Source of the DNA: Marinobacter confluentis | GTDB lineage: Bacteria; Pseudomonadota; Gammaproteobacteria; Pseudomonadales; Oleiphilaceae | Direction: 5' to 3' | Assembly (NCBI RefSeq): GCF_004785685.1 | Contig: NZ_SRPF01000002.1 | Location: forward strand, 930,001 to 994,000 | Length of the DNA: 64,000 nucleotides | In this document: positions 16,992 to 27,609 of the stretch, piece by piece | Layout: every line of letters begins with the position of its first letter | Position numbering within the stretch: position 1 is the stretch's first letter | The notes under the pieces: generated by a model | Seen by the model: the letters and a program-made list of their open reading frames with translations, nothing else | Databases searched by the model: none | Told to the model about the DNA's origin: nothing | Made by a program: the position numbers and the translations under genes

Positions 16992-18164
16992 TCAGAATAC
17001 CCACATCCCTACCAGCCCACTAAGCATCGCAAGCAGCCAGACAGGCACACGCCACAGGGCCAGGGCAATCCAGACAATCAGCGCAAAACCTACTGATGCA
17101 GGAGATGTTACGCCCGAAACCCAAACCGGATCGTAAAGGGCAGAAATTAGCAGGCCCACCACGCCAGCATTTACCCCGGCCAGAGCAGAGCGGGCAAGGC
17201 TATGGCTACGAACATACTGCCACAGCGGAAGGCCCGCAAAAACCAGCAGGGAACCCGGCAGGAACACCGCCAGAACGGCCACCAGGGCGCCGGGCCAGCC
17301 ACCCTCCACACCGCCCAGGAAGGCGGAAAAACTGAACAGGGGCCCAGGCATGGCCTGGGCCACGCCATAGCCCGCCAGAAAGGTGTCTGCAGACATGGCG
17401 CCACTACCGACAAAGCCTTCCTCAAGCCAGGGAAGAACCACGTGCCCACCACCAAACACCAGCGCACCAGCTCGATAGAGCTCAGCGGCTATGGCCGCAA
17501 AAGAGCCAGCCTGCCACGGCAGAAACGCGAGCACCAGCAGCACCGCAAAAACGGCAAAAAAAACCAGCGGTTTGCGGGTCCGGATTGCCACACCCAGATC
17601 GCCACCGGTTTTATCCGAAGGCAGGCTCAGGCAAACGCCGGCAACCCCCGCCACGATCAACGCCAGCGCCTGCATCCAGACACTGCCTGCGAATAATAGA
17701 AAAGCCGCGACCAGCACCGCAATCGTGCGCCTGGGCCGGTCCGGGCAGAGGTTACCCGCCATCTGCCAGACCGCCTGTGCGACCACCGCGATCACGAACA
17801 GCTTGAGGCCGACCACCCAGCCACCGGCGCTTGCTTCCGGCCAGAGCGCCAGGCCAGAGGCAAATAGCGCCATAATCAGCGCCGCAGGAAGGGTAAAACC
17901 CACCCAGGCCGCGACTGCGCCCGGATAACCCCCGCGCAGATAGCCGACGGTCAGCCCGACCTGGCTGGACGCTGGCCCGGGAAGCATCTGACAGAGCGCC
18001 ACGACTTCCCCATAGGCCTGATCTGACAGCCACTGCCGACGTTTCACAAATTCGTTATGAAAAAACCCCAGATGTGCCACAGGCCCGCCGAAAGAGGTGA
18101 GCCCCAGGCGCAGGAACAGAAGAAAAATCGCCAGCGCCGATTTCGGCTCCCGGGGCTCAGTCAT
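16992..18164 (-). CDS. chrA: Chromate transporter, long-chain ChrA type
   Basis: A 390-residue two-domain inner-membrane protein exporting chromate. The duplicated CHR signature is visible: LTSFGGPVAHLGFFH with QMLPGPASSQVG in the N half, and ALVFGGGHVVLPWLEEGF with AMPGPLFSFSAFLGG in the C half. Multiple hydrophobic segments cover most of the length. The ATG is 2 bp after the fumC stop, with AGGAGG inside the fumC end about 12 nt upstream, so translation is probably coupled. Chromate as substrate is from the family; other CHR proteins may move sulfate-like anions. Confidence 0.93.
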   Translation of the reverse strand: MTEPREPKSALAIFLLFLRLGLTSFGGPVAHLGFFHNEFVKRRQWLSDQAYGEVVALCQMLPGPASSQVGLTVGYLRGGYPGAVAAWVGFTLPAALIMALFASGLALWPEASAGGWVVGLKLFVIAVVAQAVWQMAGNLCPDRPRRTIAVLVAAFLLFAGSVWMQALALIVAGVAGVCLSLPSDKTGGDLGVAIRTRKPLVFFAVFAVLLVLAFLPWQAGSFAAIAAELYRAGALVFGGGHVVLPWLEEGFVGSGAMSADTFLAGYGVAQAMPGPLFSFSAFLGGVEGGWPGALVAVLAVFLPGSLLVFAGLPLWQYVRSHSLARSALAGVNAGVVGLLISALYDPVWVSGVTSPASVGFALIVWIALALWRVPVWLLAMLSGLVGMWVF

Positions 18165-18166
18165 GT

Positions 18167-19543
18167 TCAGGCAAGACCTCCTCTCGTCAGTTTCAATGGG
18201 TCCATCAACTGTTCCAGCCGCTGCCGGTCCAGGCCGCTTCGTTCTTCCGCTACATCAATGACCGGGCGTCCTGTCTGATAGGCTTCCTTGGCAATGTCAG
18301 ACGCCAGGGCATAGCCGATTTCCGGGTTCAGCGCGGTCACCAGAACCGGGTTTTTACCGACGGCTTCGTTCAGGTTATCGGCGTTAACGGTAAACCCTCG
18401 GATCGCCTTGTCCGCCAGCACCTTCATGGCGTTACTCAAAAGCGCAATCATATCCAGCAGATTGGCGCCGACCAGAGGCAGCATCACGTTAAGCTGGAAA
18501 TTGCCCGACTGACCGGCAATGGCGTTGGTGCTGTCCAGCCCCATCACCTGGGCACTGGCCATGGCCACGGATTCGGGAATCACCGGGTTGACCTTGCCGG
18601 GCATGATACTGCTACCCGGCTGCAGAGCCGGCAGGCTGATCTCCGCCAGCCCGTGAATCGGCCCGCTGTTCATCCAGCGCAGGTCGTTCGCTATCTTGGT
18701 CAGTACCACGGCCAGACCCCGCAACTGCGCCGACAGGTTAACCGGCGCATCAATCGCACTCTGGCCCACAAACCGGTGATTCAACGAACGGAAACCATAA
18801 CCGGTTTTATCTTTCAGGGATTTTACAAACTGGCCGGCAAACTCTTCCGGCGCATTCACACCGGTGCCCACGGCGGTGCCGCCCTGGGGAATCGACAACA
18901 GATCGTCAATGGCTCCGTCCAGGCGCTTTTCCGTGGCCAGCAGTTGCTCCCGCCAGGTTCGCAGTTCCTGGCCAAGGGTCACTGGCATGGCGTCCATCAG
19001 ATGGGTACGGCCGGTTTTCACCTGGTCGCTGAACAGGCCTTCACGCTCGTAAATCACGCCACATAAGTGCGTGAGCGCGGGCAGAAGCCGTTCCTGAACT
19101 TCGGTGACCGAGCTGACATGAATGGCCGTGGGAATCACATCGTTGGAGCTCTGGCTCATGTTGACGTGATCATTGGGGTTCACCTCGACCCCATCCTGGC
19201 TGGCCAGGGCCGAGATCACCTCATTAACATTCATGTTGGTGCTGGTGCCGGAGCCGGTCTGGTAACGGTCCACCGGGAACTGGTCGGCAAGTTCACCGGC
19301 GATAATCCGCTCGCCGGCGCCAACGATGGCATCCCGCTGCTGCACATCCAGCAAACCCAGGCTCGCATTGGCGTCGGCCGCGGACTGCTTGATACGCACG
19401 ACCGCTGCGATGAAGGCAGGCGGCATGGCAAGCCCGCTGACCGGAAAATTCTCCACAGCCCGCTGCGTCTGCGCGCCCCAGAGTGCATCTGCAGGCACGT
19501 GAACTTCGCCCAGGCTGTCTTTTTCTGTCCTGAAATCTGTCAT
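18167..19543 (-). CDS. fumC: Class II fumarate hydratase FumC
   Basis: Iron-independent fumarase interconverting fumarate and malate. The 458-residue product has the fumarase/aspartase signature GSSIMPGKVNP, the TGSGTSTNMNVNEV block, and TGRTHLMDAMPV. The open frame extends to 19588, but the ATG at 19543 (MTDFRTEK) has a strong Shine-Dalgarno, GGAGGATGCC, and fits FumC length. It begins 44 bp after the ErcS-like kinase stop and abuts chrA downstream. Confidence 0.96.
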   Translation of the reverse strand: MTDFRTEKDSLGEVHVPADALWGAQTQRAVENFPVSGLAMPPAFIAAVVRIKQSAADANASLGLLDVQQRDAIVGAGERIIAGELADQFPVDRYQTGSGTSTNMNVNEVISALASQDGVEVNPNDHVNMSQSSNDVIPTAIHVSSVTEVQERLLPALTHLCGVIYEREGLFSDQVKTGRTHLMDAMPVTLGQELRTWREQLLATEKRLDGAIDDLLSIPQGGTAVGTGVNAPEEFAGQFVKSLKDKTGYGFRSLNHRFVGQSAIDAPVNLSAQLRGLAVVLTKIANDLRWMNSGPIHGLAEISLPALQPGSSIMPGKVNPVIPESVAMASAQVMGLDSTNAIAGQSGNFQLNVMLPLVGANLLDMIALLSNAMKVLADKAIRGFTVNADNLNEAVGKNPVLVTALNPEIGYALASDIAKEAYQTGRPVIDVAEERSGLDRQRLEQLMDPLKLTRGGLA

Positions 19544-19587
19544 GGCATCCTCCATTATCGCCGTTGTATCGCTATCGCCGTGTATCA

Positions 19588-21372
19588 CTACATTGGCGCT
19601 CTGCCTTCATGGCAGGCACTCATCAGACTGGTCACCAGAGCCCGAAGGCGGTTTGGTTTCACTGGTTTGTTCAGCATCGGCAGCGATGCTGACGCAACCA
19701 GCCGGTGGATCTCATCGCTGCGATCGGCAGTCAGTATGGCAGCCGGGATGTCCCTGCCATAATGGTGACGCAGAGCCAATACGGCTTCGCAACCGGTCTG
19801 ATCGTCATCAAGGTGATAATCGGCCAGAATGATGTCCATTTCTCTGCGGGCTGCCACGGCCTCTTTAACGCTTGCTGCCGTCACCACGTCACAGCCCCAG
19901 AGCTCAAGCAGCGCCCGCATACTTTCCTGCACGACCTTCTCATTGTCGATAACCAGAACCAGCAACCCATTAAACGACGTGGGGTGTGTTACTGACGGTT
20001 CAACCACGGACAATACTGCCCCGGTCGAGACCGCCTGTGGCAGCGCAACCGTGAAGCGCGATCCTTTGCCGTATCGTGACGCCACACGAACCTCGTAATC
20101 AAGCACCCGCGCCATCCGATCCACAATCGCAAGCCCCAGCCCGACACCCTGACGGCCACCGTTATCCCTGTGCAGAATCTGATGGAACTCGGTGAAAATC
20201 TCTTCCAGTTTGTCAGGCTCTATGCCGATACCGCTGTCCCACACGCCGATTTCAAGGCCGTTACGGCGACGCCTCGCCGCGAATAGTACGCCCCCTTTGC
20301 GGGTATAACGAAACGCATTACTCAGAAGGTTCCGGAGTATTCGCGTCAGCATGCGCGGGTCTGTCTGCACCATGACCTGACAGGTACGTAACCGGAAATC
20401 CAGATCGGCGTTTTCCGCCAGGGGTTCGAACTCCTCGGCAAGACCTCGCATCAGGCCACCAATGTCCACCGGAACCCGCTCCGGTTGCATGGCTTTCTGA
20501 TCGAGCTTCGAGATATCCAGAAGATCCGCCAGCAGTTCCTCGGCGCTTTCCAACGATCGCTGCACGCGGTGGACAATACCGGCTTCATTTTTTGGCAATG
20601 CACTGTCTTCCAGTGCAGACACCAGGAGTCGTGCAGCGTTCAAGGGCTGCAACAGATCGTGACTGGCCGCTGCCAGGTATTTGTCTTTGCTCTCGTTAGC
20701 CTCGCGCGCAGCATTCACAGCAACGACCAGCTCCTGCTCCACCTTTTCGCGCTGTTCAATCTGATAACGCAACCCCACATTGGCGTTTTGAAGTGCTTCC
20801 GTGCGTTCTTCCACCCGGCGCTCGAGATCCGCGTTCAGCTGTTTCAGTTTTTCCCTGGCCTGGTAGCGCTCGGTAATGTCAGCCACAAAAGCTTCAACCC
20901 GCTCCGGGCCCAGGTCGGGCCTACGCAGCAGGGTAATTGCCACTGCAACGGGCGTATTGTCTTTGCGCCGCAGGTAGGTTTCTCGCAGGCTGAGGCTGCC
21001 TTCGTCCAGCAGGGCCTGCCGCAGAGCATCGAATTCGCCGGAGTGACAGAAAAGCTGCTCCCGCAACCGGATCACTTGGCTGATCAGGTCCTCGGTACTG
21101 TCATACCCGCAGATGCGTGCCATAGCGGGGTTGGCGGCAATGAATCCACCCCGGAGGTTGGCCTGGAAAATGCCGTGTAAGGCGTTCTCGAACAGCCATT
21201 TATAGCGATTGCGCTCCTGCTCCAGCTCGTCGATTCGCTCCTGAAGCACCGGATAATAGTTCTTGCGCACCGATTGGCGCCCAAGGCCAATCAGGTCACC
21301 AATACCGTAGCGCGCGGGATCACCCTCGGGCTTTCCAGATGCCTCGGCCGGTGACTCAGAGGGCTTCTTCAT
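19588..21372 (-). CDS. ercS: Hybrid sensor histidine kinase, ErcS-like
   Basis: A soluble hybrid kinase of about 594 residues: a coiled N-terminal part, one PAS domain (about 60-175), a long coiled coil, HisKA with the phospho-His in AAASHDLLQPLNAARL, HATPase (RILRNLLSNAFRYT, WDSGIGIEPDKLEEIF, GVGLGLAIV) and a C-terminal receiver with Asp in IILADYHLDDD. No membrane helix is visible, so it senses a cytoplasmic cue. The order ercA then ercS next to pqq matches the Pseudomonas ethanol-oxidation regulon, where ErcS acts above the AgmR/ErbR regulator. The ATG at 21372 overlaps the ercA stop by 17 nt; a GTG at 21390 is an alternative. Confidence 0.85.
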   Translation of the reverse strand: MKKPSESPAEASGKPEGDPARYGIGDLIGLGRQSVRKNYYPVLQERIDELEQERNRYKWLFENALHGIFQANLRGGFIAANPAMARICGYDSTEDLISQVIRLREQLFCHSGEFDALRQALLDEGSLSLRETYLRRKDNTPVAVAITLLRRPDLGPERVEAFVADITERYQAREKLKQLNADLERRVEERTEALQNANVGLRYQIEQREKVEQELVVAVNAAREANESKDKYLAAASHDLLQPLNAARLLVSALEDSALPKNEAGIVHRVQRSLESAEELLADLLDISKLDQKAMQPERVPVDIGGLMRGLAEEFEPLAENADLDFRLRTCQVMVQTDPRMLTRILRNLLSNAFRYTRKGGVLFAARRRRNGLEIGVWDSGIGIEPDKLEEIFTEFHQILHRDNGGRQGVGLGLAIVDRMARVLDYEVRVASRYGKGSRFTVALPQAVSTGAVLSVVEPSVTHPTSFNGLLVLVIDNEKVVQESMRALLELWGCDVVTAASVKEAVAARREMDIILADYHLDDDQTGCEAVLALRHHYGRDIPAAILTADRSDEIHRLVASASLPMLNKPVKPNRLRALVTSLMSACHEGRAPM

Positions 21373-22519
21373 AAACCACTTCGACGTCACGGCGCGAGGA
21401 CTTTCGTGGATTGGTCATGATGCACGGATCCTGAAGCGCGAACCCGGAAAGATAGGGAATGTCAGAAGTGGTTACCCCCAGTTCTGCCAACCTGGCTTCC
21501 AGGCCAACAGCCTGTTTCAGCGAAATAATCCGGCCCATAAGGCGTTTTTTGACCTCCGGTTTGGACATACCACGGGTGTCGATGTCCATGGCCTCGGCAA
21601 CCCGGCGGAAACGGTCCTCGGCAGAATTGAAGTTATAGGCCACCACATGCTCCAGCAACAGGGCGTTGCAGAGACCGTGGGGCAGATCCAGATAGCCGCC
21701 AAGGCTGTGGGACATCGCATGCACCGCCCCCAGAATGGCATTGGAAAACGCCAGACCAGCCTGCATGGACGCCAGCATTATGCGCTCCCGCAGCGCGGTG
21801 TCTGCGGTATTGCGCACCAGCGGCTCCAGGTTGCGGTTGATCAGCCGTATGGCTTCCAGTGCATTGGTGTCGGTTAACGGTCCGGCACCGGTTGAAACGA
21901 ACGCCTCGATGGCGTGAACCATGGCATCGACGCCAGTACAGGCAGTGAGATAAGAGTCCATGGTCTCGGTAGCTTCAGGGTCGATCAGCGACACATCCGG
22001 CACCACCGCCTTGCTGATGATCGAGAACTTGAACCGTCGATCCGGGTCGGAAATGATCGCGAACTGGGAGACATCAGCGGACGTTCCGGCGGTGGTGGGA
22101 ATCAGGATCATCGGCGGTGAGGGGATTGTTATGGTATCAACGCCTTCGAATTCCAGGATGTTGCGGCCGTGAGCACTGACAATGCCGATCCCCTTCGCGC
22201 AATCCATGGGGCTGCCACCACCGATGGCAACGATCACGTCGCACCCGGCGGAGCGATAGAGCTCCGCCCCGGTCATCACCTCTTCCACTTTGGGATTGGC
22301 GGATACGCCGGTATACACAGTAACCCGAATGCCGGCGGCCACCAGAAGCTCCTGGATTTCTCTCACCCAGCCCGCTTTTTCAACACCGGGGTCAGACACC
22401 AGAAAAACATGGCGGGCGCCAAAATTACTGGCAAAGTTAGTCACCGCCCGTCTTGAGCCTGCGCCGAAAACGATTTCAGGAGACACAAATTTTCGCAAAG
22501 CCGAAATGTCGTAGACCAT
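21356..22519 (-). CDS. ercA: Iron-containing alcohol dehydrogenase, ErcA-like
   Basis: A group III (iron-dependent, NAD-linked) alcohol dehydrogenase of 387 residues. It has the NAD-binding GGGSPMDCAKG region and the metal-binding HAMSHSLGGYLDLPHGLCNALLL block. Its position between pqqH and the ErcS-like kinase matches Pseudomonas ErcA, which is thought to act in regulation of ethanol oxidation rather than bulk catabolism. I start at the ATG at 22519 (MVYDISAL), preceded by GGAGCG, instead of the longer frame to 22624. Stop overlaps the kinase start. Confidence 0.88.
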   Translation of the reverse strand: MVYDISALRKFVSPEIVFGAGSRRAVTNFASNFGARHVFLVSDPGVEKAGWVREIQELLVAAGIRVTVYTGVSANPKVEEVMTGAELYRSAGCDVIVAIGGGSPMDCAKGIGIVSAHGRNILEFEGVDTITIPSPPMILIPTTAGTSADVSQFAIISDPDRRFKFSIISKAVVPDVSLIDPEATETMDSYLTACTGVDAMVHAIEAFVSTGAGPLTDTNALEAIRLINRNLEPLVRNTADTALRERIMLASMQAGLAFSNAILGAVHAMSHSLGGYLDLPHGLCNALLLEHVVAYNFNSAEDRFRRVAEAMDIDTRGMSKPEVKKRLMGRIISLKQAVGLEARLAELGVTTSDIPYLSGFALQDPCIMTNPRKSSRRDVEVVYEEAL

Positions 22520-22592
22520 GGGCTGGCGCTCCACTGTTATTGTTATAGGACACTTGTAGTTTAACCCAAGTTCCGGTGCGACCGCTGGAATG

Positions 22593-24590
22593 CTATTGCA
22601 AGGTTTTACAATAGAACACGGCAAGCTGCCTCAACATGTCCGCCTGATTGCCCGCTTTCCGGAAACCGTGACCTTCATCCGGATAGAGTCGCACCAGCGG
22701 CGTCTGGCCATTCTCCCGTATGGCCCGGGCTATGGCTTCAGTCTGTTCGGGCACAACCACAGGGTCCTGTCCGCCCTGAAAAAAAGCCATGGGCCTGCGA
22801 ATACGGTGGGCCTGGGCCAGCGGCGAGCGGGCCTGCCAGCTGGCCTGGGGGGTGTCGGGCGGCCCCAGCAACCAGTCCAGGTAGCCGGATTCGAAACGAT
22901 GCGTCAGCTTCCGTAACCCTGCAGGGTCACTGACCCCAAACTGGCTGACACCGGCTGCGAAAACATCGGAGGTCACCATCGCCATCAACGCCGTATAGCC
23001 GCCCGCACTGCGCCCCTGGATAGCTACCCGGCCCTCGGCCGCTTTACCGGTACTGCACAGAAACGCGGCAACGCGTTCCATGTCCTGAACATCCAGTACA
23101 CCCCATTGGCCACCAAGTGCCATACGACTGGACCGACCAAAACCACTGCTGCCACGATAATTCACTTCAACTACTGCAAGGCCCTGATGACACAGAAACT
23201 GAATCGCCGGGTTGATGGCCGCGTAAGCCATCGAGGTGGGGCCACCATGGGCGATCATGACCAGCGGTGCCGGATGTTGGGCACTCTCTGCCTGGCTGTT
23301 AGATTCGGCCCCGGTGACGGGCGAATAATAGAATCCACTTATGAGGGCGCTTTCATCGGGGTGCGGAGCCAGCGAAAAGGGCTCGGGTACCGACAGCCTG
23401 ATGTCCCCGAACGCAGATTCACCACCGGCAATTGCGGCTACTGCACCGGAACCAGCCTGGATCTGGAGGACCGTATCCAGCCGGTCAGTCGATCGGGCGA
23501 TGCAGTAGAGAGTGTCACCGCACCGTCGAAGGCAACGAAAGTCCACATACGCTTCCGCCAGCCGGGCCGGTTCTGAATCGGCCGTTCCCTGCCACCAGAG
23601 TTCGCCGATGCCCTGCCTGAAACGCACCCGCAACCAACCGCCCCCGGGCAAAGCCAGATGATGGCTCTCCCCTAGCTGCCAGGGCGCGTTGGCGCCGTCC
23701 GCCGAAACCGGATCCAGGCAACGCCAGCCGCTTTCTGACCACTGCCAGGGTTGCCACCAACCGTCGTGGTCGGACATCACGGTTACACTGGCGTCGATGA
23801 ACAGCGGCTGCTGAACACAAGCAGGTTCAGGAGTGGGGATTGTTCGCGCATTAACAAGTGAACCATCAACCGAGACCTCCGCCAGCCAGAGCGTCGACAT
23901 TACCCAGGGCATATCTGGCAGCTGCCAGCTCACCCATGCCAACTGCCGCCCGTCGGCCGAAACCGCCGGAGCACTGTAAAAGTCCTGCCCTTGATGCAGG
24001 ATCCGGGGCTGGCCGCGCTCTATACAGACCAGTTGCTGTTCCCCTGCGGATTCCCGGACGGCCAGCAAACGCCCGCCTTTTTCATCCCACACCAGCCCGC
24101 CATAACAGGCCCCGGAGTCAGCGGTCAGAGCGTCATAGGTGCCCGCGGCGGGGTGAATTGCAAGAATCTGCTGGCTGGTGGATTCGACGGCATATAGCGT
24201 GTCTGGCGAAACACACAGGGCTCCCCCGCCGTAGCCGTTTACGTTACTGCGAACGCCAACGAGATCGTTCAGCAGAGGCGCTGGCGCTACCGCTGCTTCG
24301 GCATCCTGACCGGTTAAGGCGTGGATAAGATTCAGGCCGGTGACCTGATCGGATTCCAGCCAATAAACACCGGCCCGCGATGCTACCAGTTCACTTCGCT
24401 GAATCAGTGACTGGGCGGCCTGTTCTGCAGTGAGACGACTTTCAGCCCCGGAAAAAAAGCCGGGAGTTCTCCGGGTTTCGATAGGTAAGATCCTCCAGCC
24501 CGGTGGTCGCGTGGTCGGCAGCCCGACGGGCCGCCAGAATCCGGTCGTGATGGGGTGATTTGCTGCATACCGGGTCGGCATTGTCCGCAT
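22593..24590 (-). CDS. pqqH: S9 family (prolyl oligopeptidase-like) peptidase, PqqH type
   Basis: A 665-residue serine peptidase with an N-terminal beta-propeller-like half and a C-terminal alpha/beta-hydrolase domain. The nucleophile is Ser528 in [12 protein letters not shown]; the Asp lies in [11 protein letters not shown] and the His in YPDEGHGFR. In Pseudomonas an S9 peptidase gene (pqqH) follows pqqE. The family may help free or trim the PqqA-derived intermediate, but its role is unproven. The only in-frame ATGs (24590 and 24581) lie inside pqqE, giving an overlap of about 149 nt. No ATG, GTG or TTG exists nearer the pqqE stop, so this overlap or a CTG start must be real. Confidence 0.82.
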   Translation of the reverse strand: MRTMPTRYAANHPITTGFWRPVGLPTTRPPGWRILPIETRRTPGFFSGAESRLTAEQAAQSLIQRSELVASRAGVYWLESDQVTGLNLIHALTGQDAEAAVAPAPLLNDLVGVRSNVNGYGGGALCVSPDTLYAVESTSQQILAIHPAAGTYDALTADSGACYGGLVWDEKGGRLLAVRESAGEQQLVCIERGQPRILHQGQDFYSAPAVSADGRQLAWVSWQLPDMPWVMSTLWLAEVSVDGSLVNARTIPTPEPACVQQPLFIDASVTVMSDHDGWWQPWQWSESGWRCLDPVSADGANAPWQLGESHHLALPGGGWLRVRFRQGIGELWWQGTADSEPARLAEAYVDFRCLRRCGDTLYCIARSTDRLDTVLQIQAGSGAVAAIAGGESAFGDIRLSVPEPFSLAPHPDESALISGFYYSPVTGAESNSQAESAQHPAPLVMIAHGGPTSMAYAAINPAIQFLCHQGLAVVEVNYRGSSGFGRSSRMALGGQWGVLDVQDMERVAAFLCSTGKAAEGRVAIQGRSAGGYTALMAMVTSDVFAAGVSQFGVSDPAGLRKLTHRFESGYLDWLLGPPDTPQASWQARSPLAQAHRIRRPMAFFQGGQDPVVVPEQTEAIARAIRENGQTPLVRLYPDEGHGFRKAGNQADMLRQLAVFYCKTLQ

Positions 24591-25596
24591 TGCCCGTCAG
24601 CAGATACGCCTGACAGCGGCACCCGCCGAAGTCTTTGCCTTTCTCGTCGCAGGATCGACAGGGCTCCGGCATCCAGCTGTCACCCCTGTAATAATTAAAT
24701 CCGGCACTATCGTACCAGATGGAGCTCAGGCCGGACTCACGCACATTGGGAAAATCAATCGGTAACAGGCGGGCACTGTGACAGGGCAAGGCCGTGCCAT
24801 CCGGCGCTACGGTCAGAAACAGGCTGCCCCAGCCATTCATGCAGGCTTTGGGGCGTTCCTCGTAATAATCCGGGGTAACAAAAATCAGCTTCATCAGGGA
24901 ACCGGCGGCGGCCAGTCGTTCACGGCAGGCATTCACCTCGGCTTCCGCCTTCACCAGCTGCTCACGGGATGGCATCAGACCCTCCCGGTTCTTGAACGCC
25001 CAGCCATAGTATTGGCAGGTGGCGAGCTCAACATAGTCTGCATCCAGGCGGTCGCAGAGTTCGATGATGTCGTTCATCTGGTGAATGTTGTGCCGGTGGA
25101 TCACGAAATTGAGCACCATGGGATAGCCGGCGTCCTTCACCGCCCTGGCCATGGCCAGCTTCTGTTCAAAGGCCTTGCGCGAACCCGCCACGGCATTATT
25201 CAGCTCGGGATCGGACGCCTGAAAGCTGACCTGGATATGATCCAGACCCGCGTTCTGAAATGACTGCACTTTGGCCTCGGTCAGGCCCAGGCCGGAGGTG
25301 ATCAGGTTGCTGTAGTAGCCAAGATGCCGGGCCTCGGCAATCAGCTCTGCCAGGTCCTGCCGAACCAGCGGCTCGCCACCGGAAAATCCCAGTTGCGCCG
25401 CTCCCATTTCCCGGCCCTGGCGAAGCACCCTGACCCACTCATCCGTCGTCAGCTCCTGGCGGGTGTTGTCAAAATCCAGTGGGTTGGAACAGTAGGGGCA
25501 CTGCAAAGGACAGCGGTAGGTCAATTCCGCCAAAAGCCAGAACGGCGGACCGATCCGGCCCGAAGCCTTCGCTGTGGGGTTCGGGTTATCCGTCAT
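24442..25596 (-). CDS. pqqE: PQQ biosynthesis radical SAM protein PqqE
   Basis: Joins the conserved Glu and Tyr of PqqA, the first step in PQQ formation, using a radical SAM [4Fe-4S] cluster. The cluster-binding motif is CPLQCPYC near residue 30. The C-terminal SPASM region carries further Cys ligands ([22 protein letters not shown] and a later Cys). The 384-residue length is typical. The ATG overlaps the pqqD stop (ATGA), so translation is coupled. PqqD acts as its peptide chaperone. Confidence 0.97.
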   Translation of the reverse strand: MTDNPNPTAKASGRIGPPFWLLAELTYRCPLQCPYCSNPLDFDNTRQELTTDEWVRVLRQGREMGAAQLGFSGGEPLVRQDLAELIAEARHLGYYSNLITSGLGLTEAKVQSFQNAGLDHIQVSFQASDPELNNAVAGSRKAFEQKLAMARAVKDAGYPMVLNFVIHRHNIHQMNDIIELCDRLDADYVELATCQYYGWAFKNREGLMPSREQLVKAEAEVNACRERLAAAGSLMKLIFVTPDYYEERPKACMNGWGSLFLTVAPDGTALPCHSARLLPIDFPNVRESGLSSIWYDSAGFNYYRGDSWMPEPCRSCDEKGKDFGGCRCQAYLLTGNADNADPVCSKSPHHDRILAARRAADHATTGLEDLTYRNPENSRLFFRG

Positions 25597-25871
25597 CTGA
25601 TGTCAATCCAGCTTTGCTGCCGTGCATCCCTCAAAAAGTCCAGCACGTCTACCGTCAGTGGGCCTGCCTCCGGAAACCGCCGCTCCAGATTCTGGACAAT
25701 ATCAGCCACAGAGCGTTCGCCATCCACTTCACTGAGCACCGCGCCGGCACTTTCATTGAGACGGACCATGCCTTCCGGATAAAGCAGCACGTATGCGTTC
25801 TGGGCCGGCTCCCACTGAAACCGGAAGCCAACGCGAAGCCGTGGAATACCTTTTGTTTCCGCAGTCTCCAT
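25593..25871 (-). CDS. pqqD: PQQ biosynthesis peptide chaperone PqqD
   Basis: Binds the PqqA peptide and presents it to PqqE. The 92-residue protein starts at the ATG at 25871 ([10 protein letters not shown]), overlapping the pqqC stop in TGATG. It matches the family: [15 protein letters not shown], then [18 protein letters not shown] and [10 protein letters not shown]. The longer frame to 26123 only reflects open sequence inside pqqC and is not used. Confidence 0.95.
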   Translation of the reverse strand: METAETKGIPRLRVGFRFQWEPAQNAYVLLYPEGMVRLNESAGAVLSEVDGERSVADIVQNLERRFPEAGPLTVDVLDFLRDARQQSWIDIR

Positions 25872-26626
25872 CACAGCCCCCGATGCCATACCGGGTGATC
25901 GGCGACCGTATGATACGGTGGCGTCTGGTGGCGATAGGCCATAGTCAGGGCATCCAACATAGTCCATAAGATATCCAGTTTGAATTGAAGAATTTCTAAG
26001 GCGCGGGCCTGCTGGTCCGCCGTGGTAAAGTGGTCCAGCGTGATGTTCAAACCATGCTCTACATCCCTGCGGGCCTCGGACAACCGCTTGCGAAAATAGG
26101 AATAGCCCTCGGTTCTGATCCATGGGTAGTGGGCAGGCCAGCTATCCAGCCGGGACTGATGAATCTCTGGCGCAAACAGCTCCGTAAGGGAGGAGCAGGC
26201 GGCCTCCTGCCAGGTCGCTCGGCGGGCAAAATTCAGGTAGGCGTCTACCGCAAACCGCACGCCGGGTAACACGTGGCGCTGATCAATCACCTCTTCGCGG
26301 GTCAGGCCGACCGCTTCTGCCAGACCCAGCCAGGCTTCAATCCCTCCGTCATCACCATCGTGGCCGTCATGGTCCAGCACGCGCTGAAGCCAGAGACGCC
26401 GAACCTTTGCATCGGGACAGTTGGCCATGATGGCGGCGTCTTTGCGGGGAATGTTGATCTGGTAGTAATACCGGTTTGCCACCCACCCCCGGATTTCTTC
26501 CGGCGAGCACTCTCCGCCATACATAGCGCGGTGATAAGGATGGTGAATGTGATAGAACTCGCCTTTGGCCCGCAGCGACTTTTCAAAATCATCACGGTTC
26601 ATCGTGGTGTTTGCAGCTGCCTTCAT
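25871..26626 (-). CDS. pqqC: Pyrroloquinoline-quinone synthase PqqC
   Basis: Cofactor-free oxidase doing the last ring closure and eight-electron oxidation to PQQ. The 251-residue all-helical protein has the family blocks [44 protein letters not shown] and [14 protein letters not shown], which hold active-site His, Tyr and Arg residues. Length is typical. ATGA overlap with pqqB and TGATG overlap with pqqD indicate one polycistronic unit. Confidence 0.97.
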   Translation of the reverse strand: MKAAANTTMNRDDFEKSLRAKGEFYHIHHPYHRAMYGGECSPEEIRGWVANRYYYQINIPRKDAAIMANCPDAKVRRLWLQRVLDHDGHDGDDGGIEAWLGLAEAVGLTREEVIDQRHVLPGVRFAVDAYLNFARRATWQEAACSSLTELFAPEIHQSRLDSWPAHYPWIRTEGYSYFRKRLSEARRDVEHGLNITLDHFTTADQQARALEILQFKLDILWTMLDALTMAYRHQTPPYHTVADHPVWHRGL

Positions 26627-27552
26627 GACTGCCCCGCCAGATCCAGATGCATTCCGTCATAAGCCACTTCAATGCCATGGCTTTCCAGCACCGCGCGCTC
26701 TGGCGATGCCTCATTGAGAATGGGGTTGGTGTTGTTGATGTGAATCAGGATTTTACGCCGCGCGCTCAACCCATCCAGCACCTCGATCATGCCACCGGGA
26801 CCACTCTGGGCCAGGTGCCCCATCTCCTGGCCGGTGCGGGTGCCGACTTCGCAACGCAGCATTTCATCATCGTGCCACACAGTGCCATCCACCATCAGAG
26901 TGCCGGCCCTTCCCATCCATTCCAGTATGTTGTCATCAGGCTGGCCAAGACCCGGCGCGTAAAACAGCGTCTCGCCGCTGCCCGTGTCTTCAATAAACAG
27001 CCCGATATTATCCCCCGGATGGGTTTTATGACGACGCGGCGAATAAGGTGGTGCGTTGCTGATCAATGGAATGGCTGTCAGGCGGAGCGAAGGCGCACAG
27101 GGAATGCTAAAAAAGGTGTCCGGGCCGGCCTTGATCTCGTTCCATCTGGGCCCGCCGTTCCAATGCCTGAGCATGTTGAACAGCGGAAACCCTGTGCTCA
27201 GATCTTCGTGCACCTGAGCCGTACACCAGATGTCCAGCGGCATGCCCTCTCGCAGCATCAGAAGGCCGGTCGTGTGATCCAGCTGGCTGTCGAAAAGAAC
27301 AACGGCATTGATACCCGTATCGCGCAGTGTCCGGTTTGGCTGCATTGCACTGAAAGAGGCCAACTGGGCGCGGATATCCGGCGAAACGTTGCAGAGAATC
27401 CAGTGCTCCCCGTCTTCGCTGATGGCAATAGAGGACTGGGTCCTGGCCCGGGCCTTCAGGGAGCGTTTGCGGAAACCGTCGCAGTTGCGGCAGTTACAGT
27501 TCCACTGGGGAAATCCTCCGCCAGCTGCGGAGCCAAGAACGCGAATCTGCAT
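26623..27552 (-). CDS. pqqB: PQQ biosynthesis protein PqqB (metallo-beta-lactamase fold)
   Basis: A 309-residue MBL-fold protein, proposed to hydroxylate the Tyr-derived ring of the PQQ precursor. It has the typical start [19 protein letters not shown] with its Cys cluster, then [14 protein letters not shown] and the later metal-binding [10 protein letters not shown]. Shine-Dalgarno GGGAG precedes the ATG. It follows pqqA by 57 bp containing a strong hairpin, which would lower pqqB-E expression relative to pqqA. Confidence 0.96.
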   Translation of the reverse strand: MQIRVLGSAAGGGFPQWNCNCRNCDGFRKRSLKARARTQSSIAISEDGEHWILCNVSPDIRAQLASFSAMQPNRTLRDTGINAVVLFDSQLDHTTGLLMLREGMPLDIWCTAQVHEDLSTGFPLFNMLRHWNGGPRWNEIKAGPDTFFSIPCAPSLRLTAIPLISNAPPYSPRRHKTHPGDNIGLFIEDTGSGETLFYAPGLGQPDDNILEWMGRAGTLMVDGTVWHDDEMLRCEVGTRTGQEMGHLAQSGPGGMIEVLDGLSARRKILIHINNTNPILNEASPERAVLESHGIEVAYDGMHLDLAGQS

Positions 27553-27572
27553 GGTGGGAACTCCCGGAAAAC

Positions 27573-27599
27573 AATGGCCAGCGCGAGAGGCTGGCCATT
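27573..27599 (-). terminator. Attenuator-type hairpin between pqqA and pqqB
   Basis: Perfect 10-bp arms, AATGGCCAGC/GCTGGCCATT, with a 7-nt loop lie between the pqqA stop and pqqB start. On the transcript (minus) strand a short GTTTT tract follows, so it may act as a partial terminator or mRNA 3' stabiliser. This suits a gene order where the substrate peptide must be made in excess over the enzymes. Confidence 0.75.
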
Positions 27600-27609
27600 G
27601 AGAGGGTGC

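Noticed and set aside
25593-26123. Longer PqqD (176 aa)
   Set aside because: The first 84 residues lie inside pqqC out of frame; family length and the TGATG overlap support the ATG at 25871.
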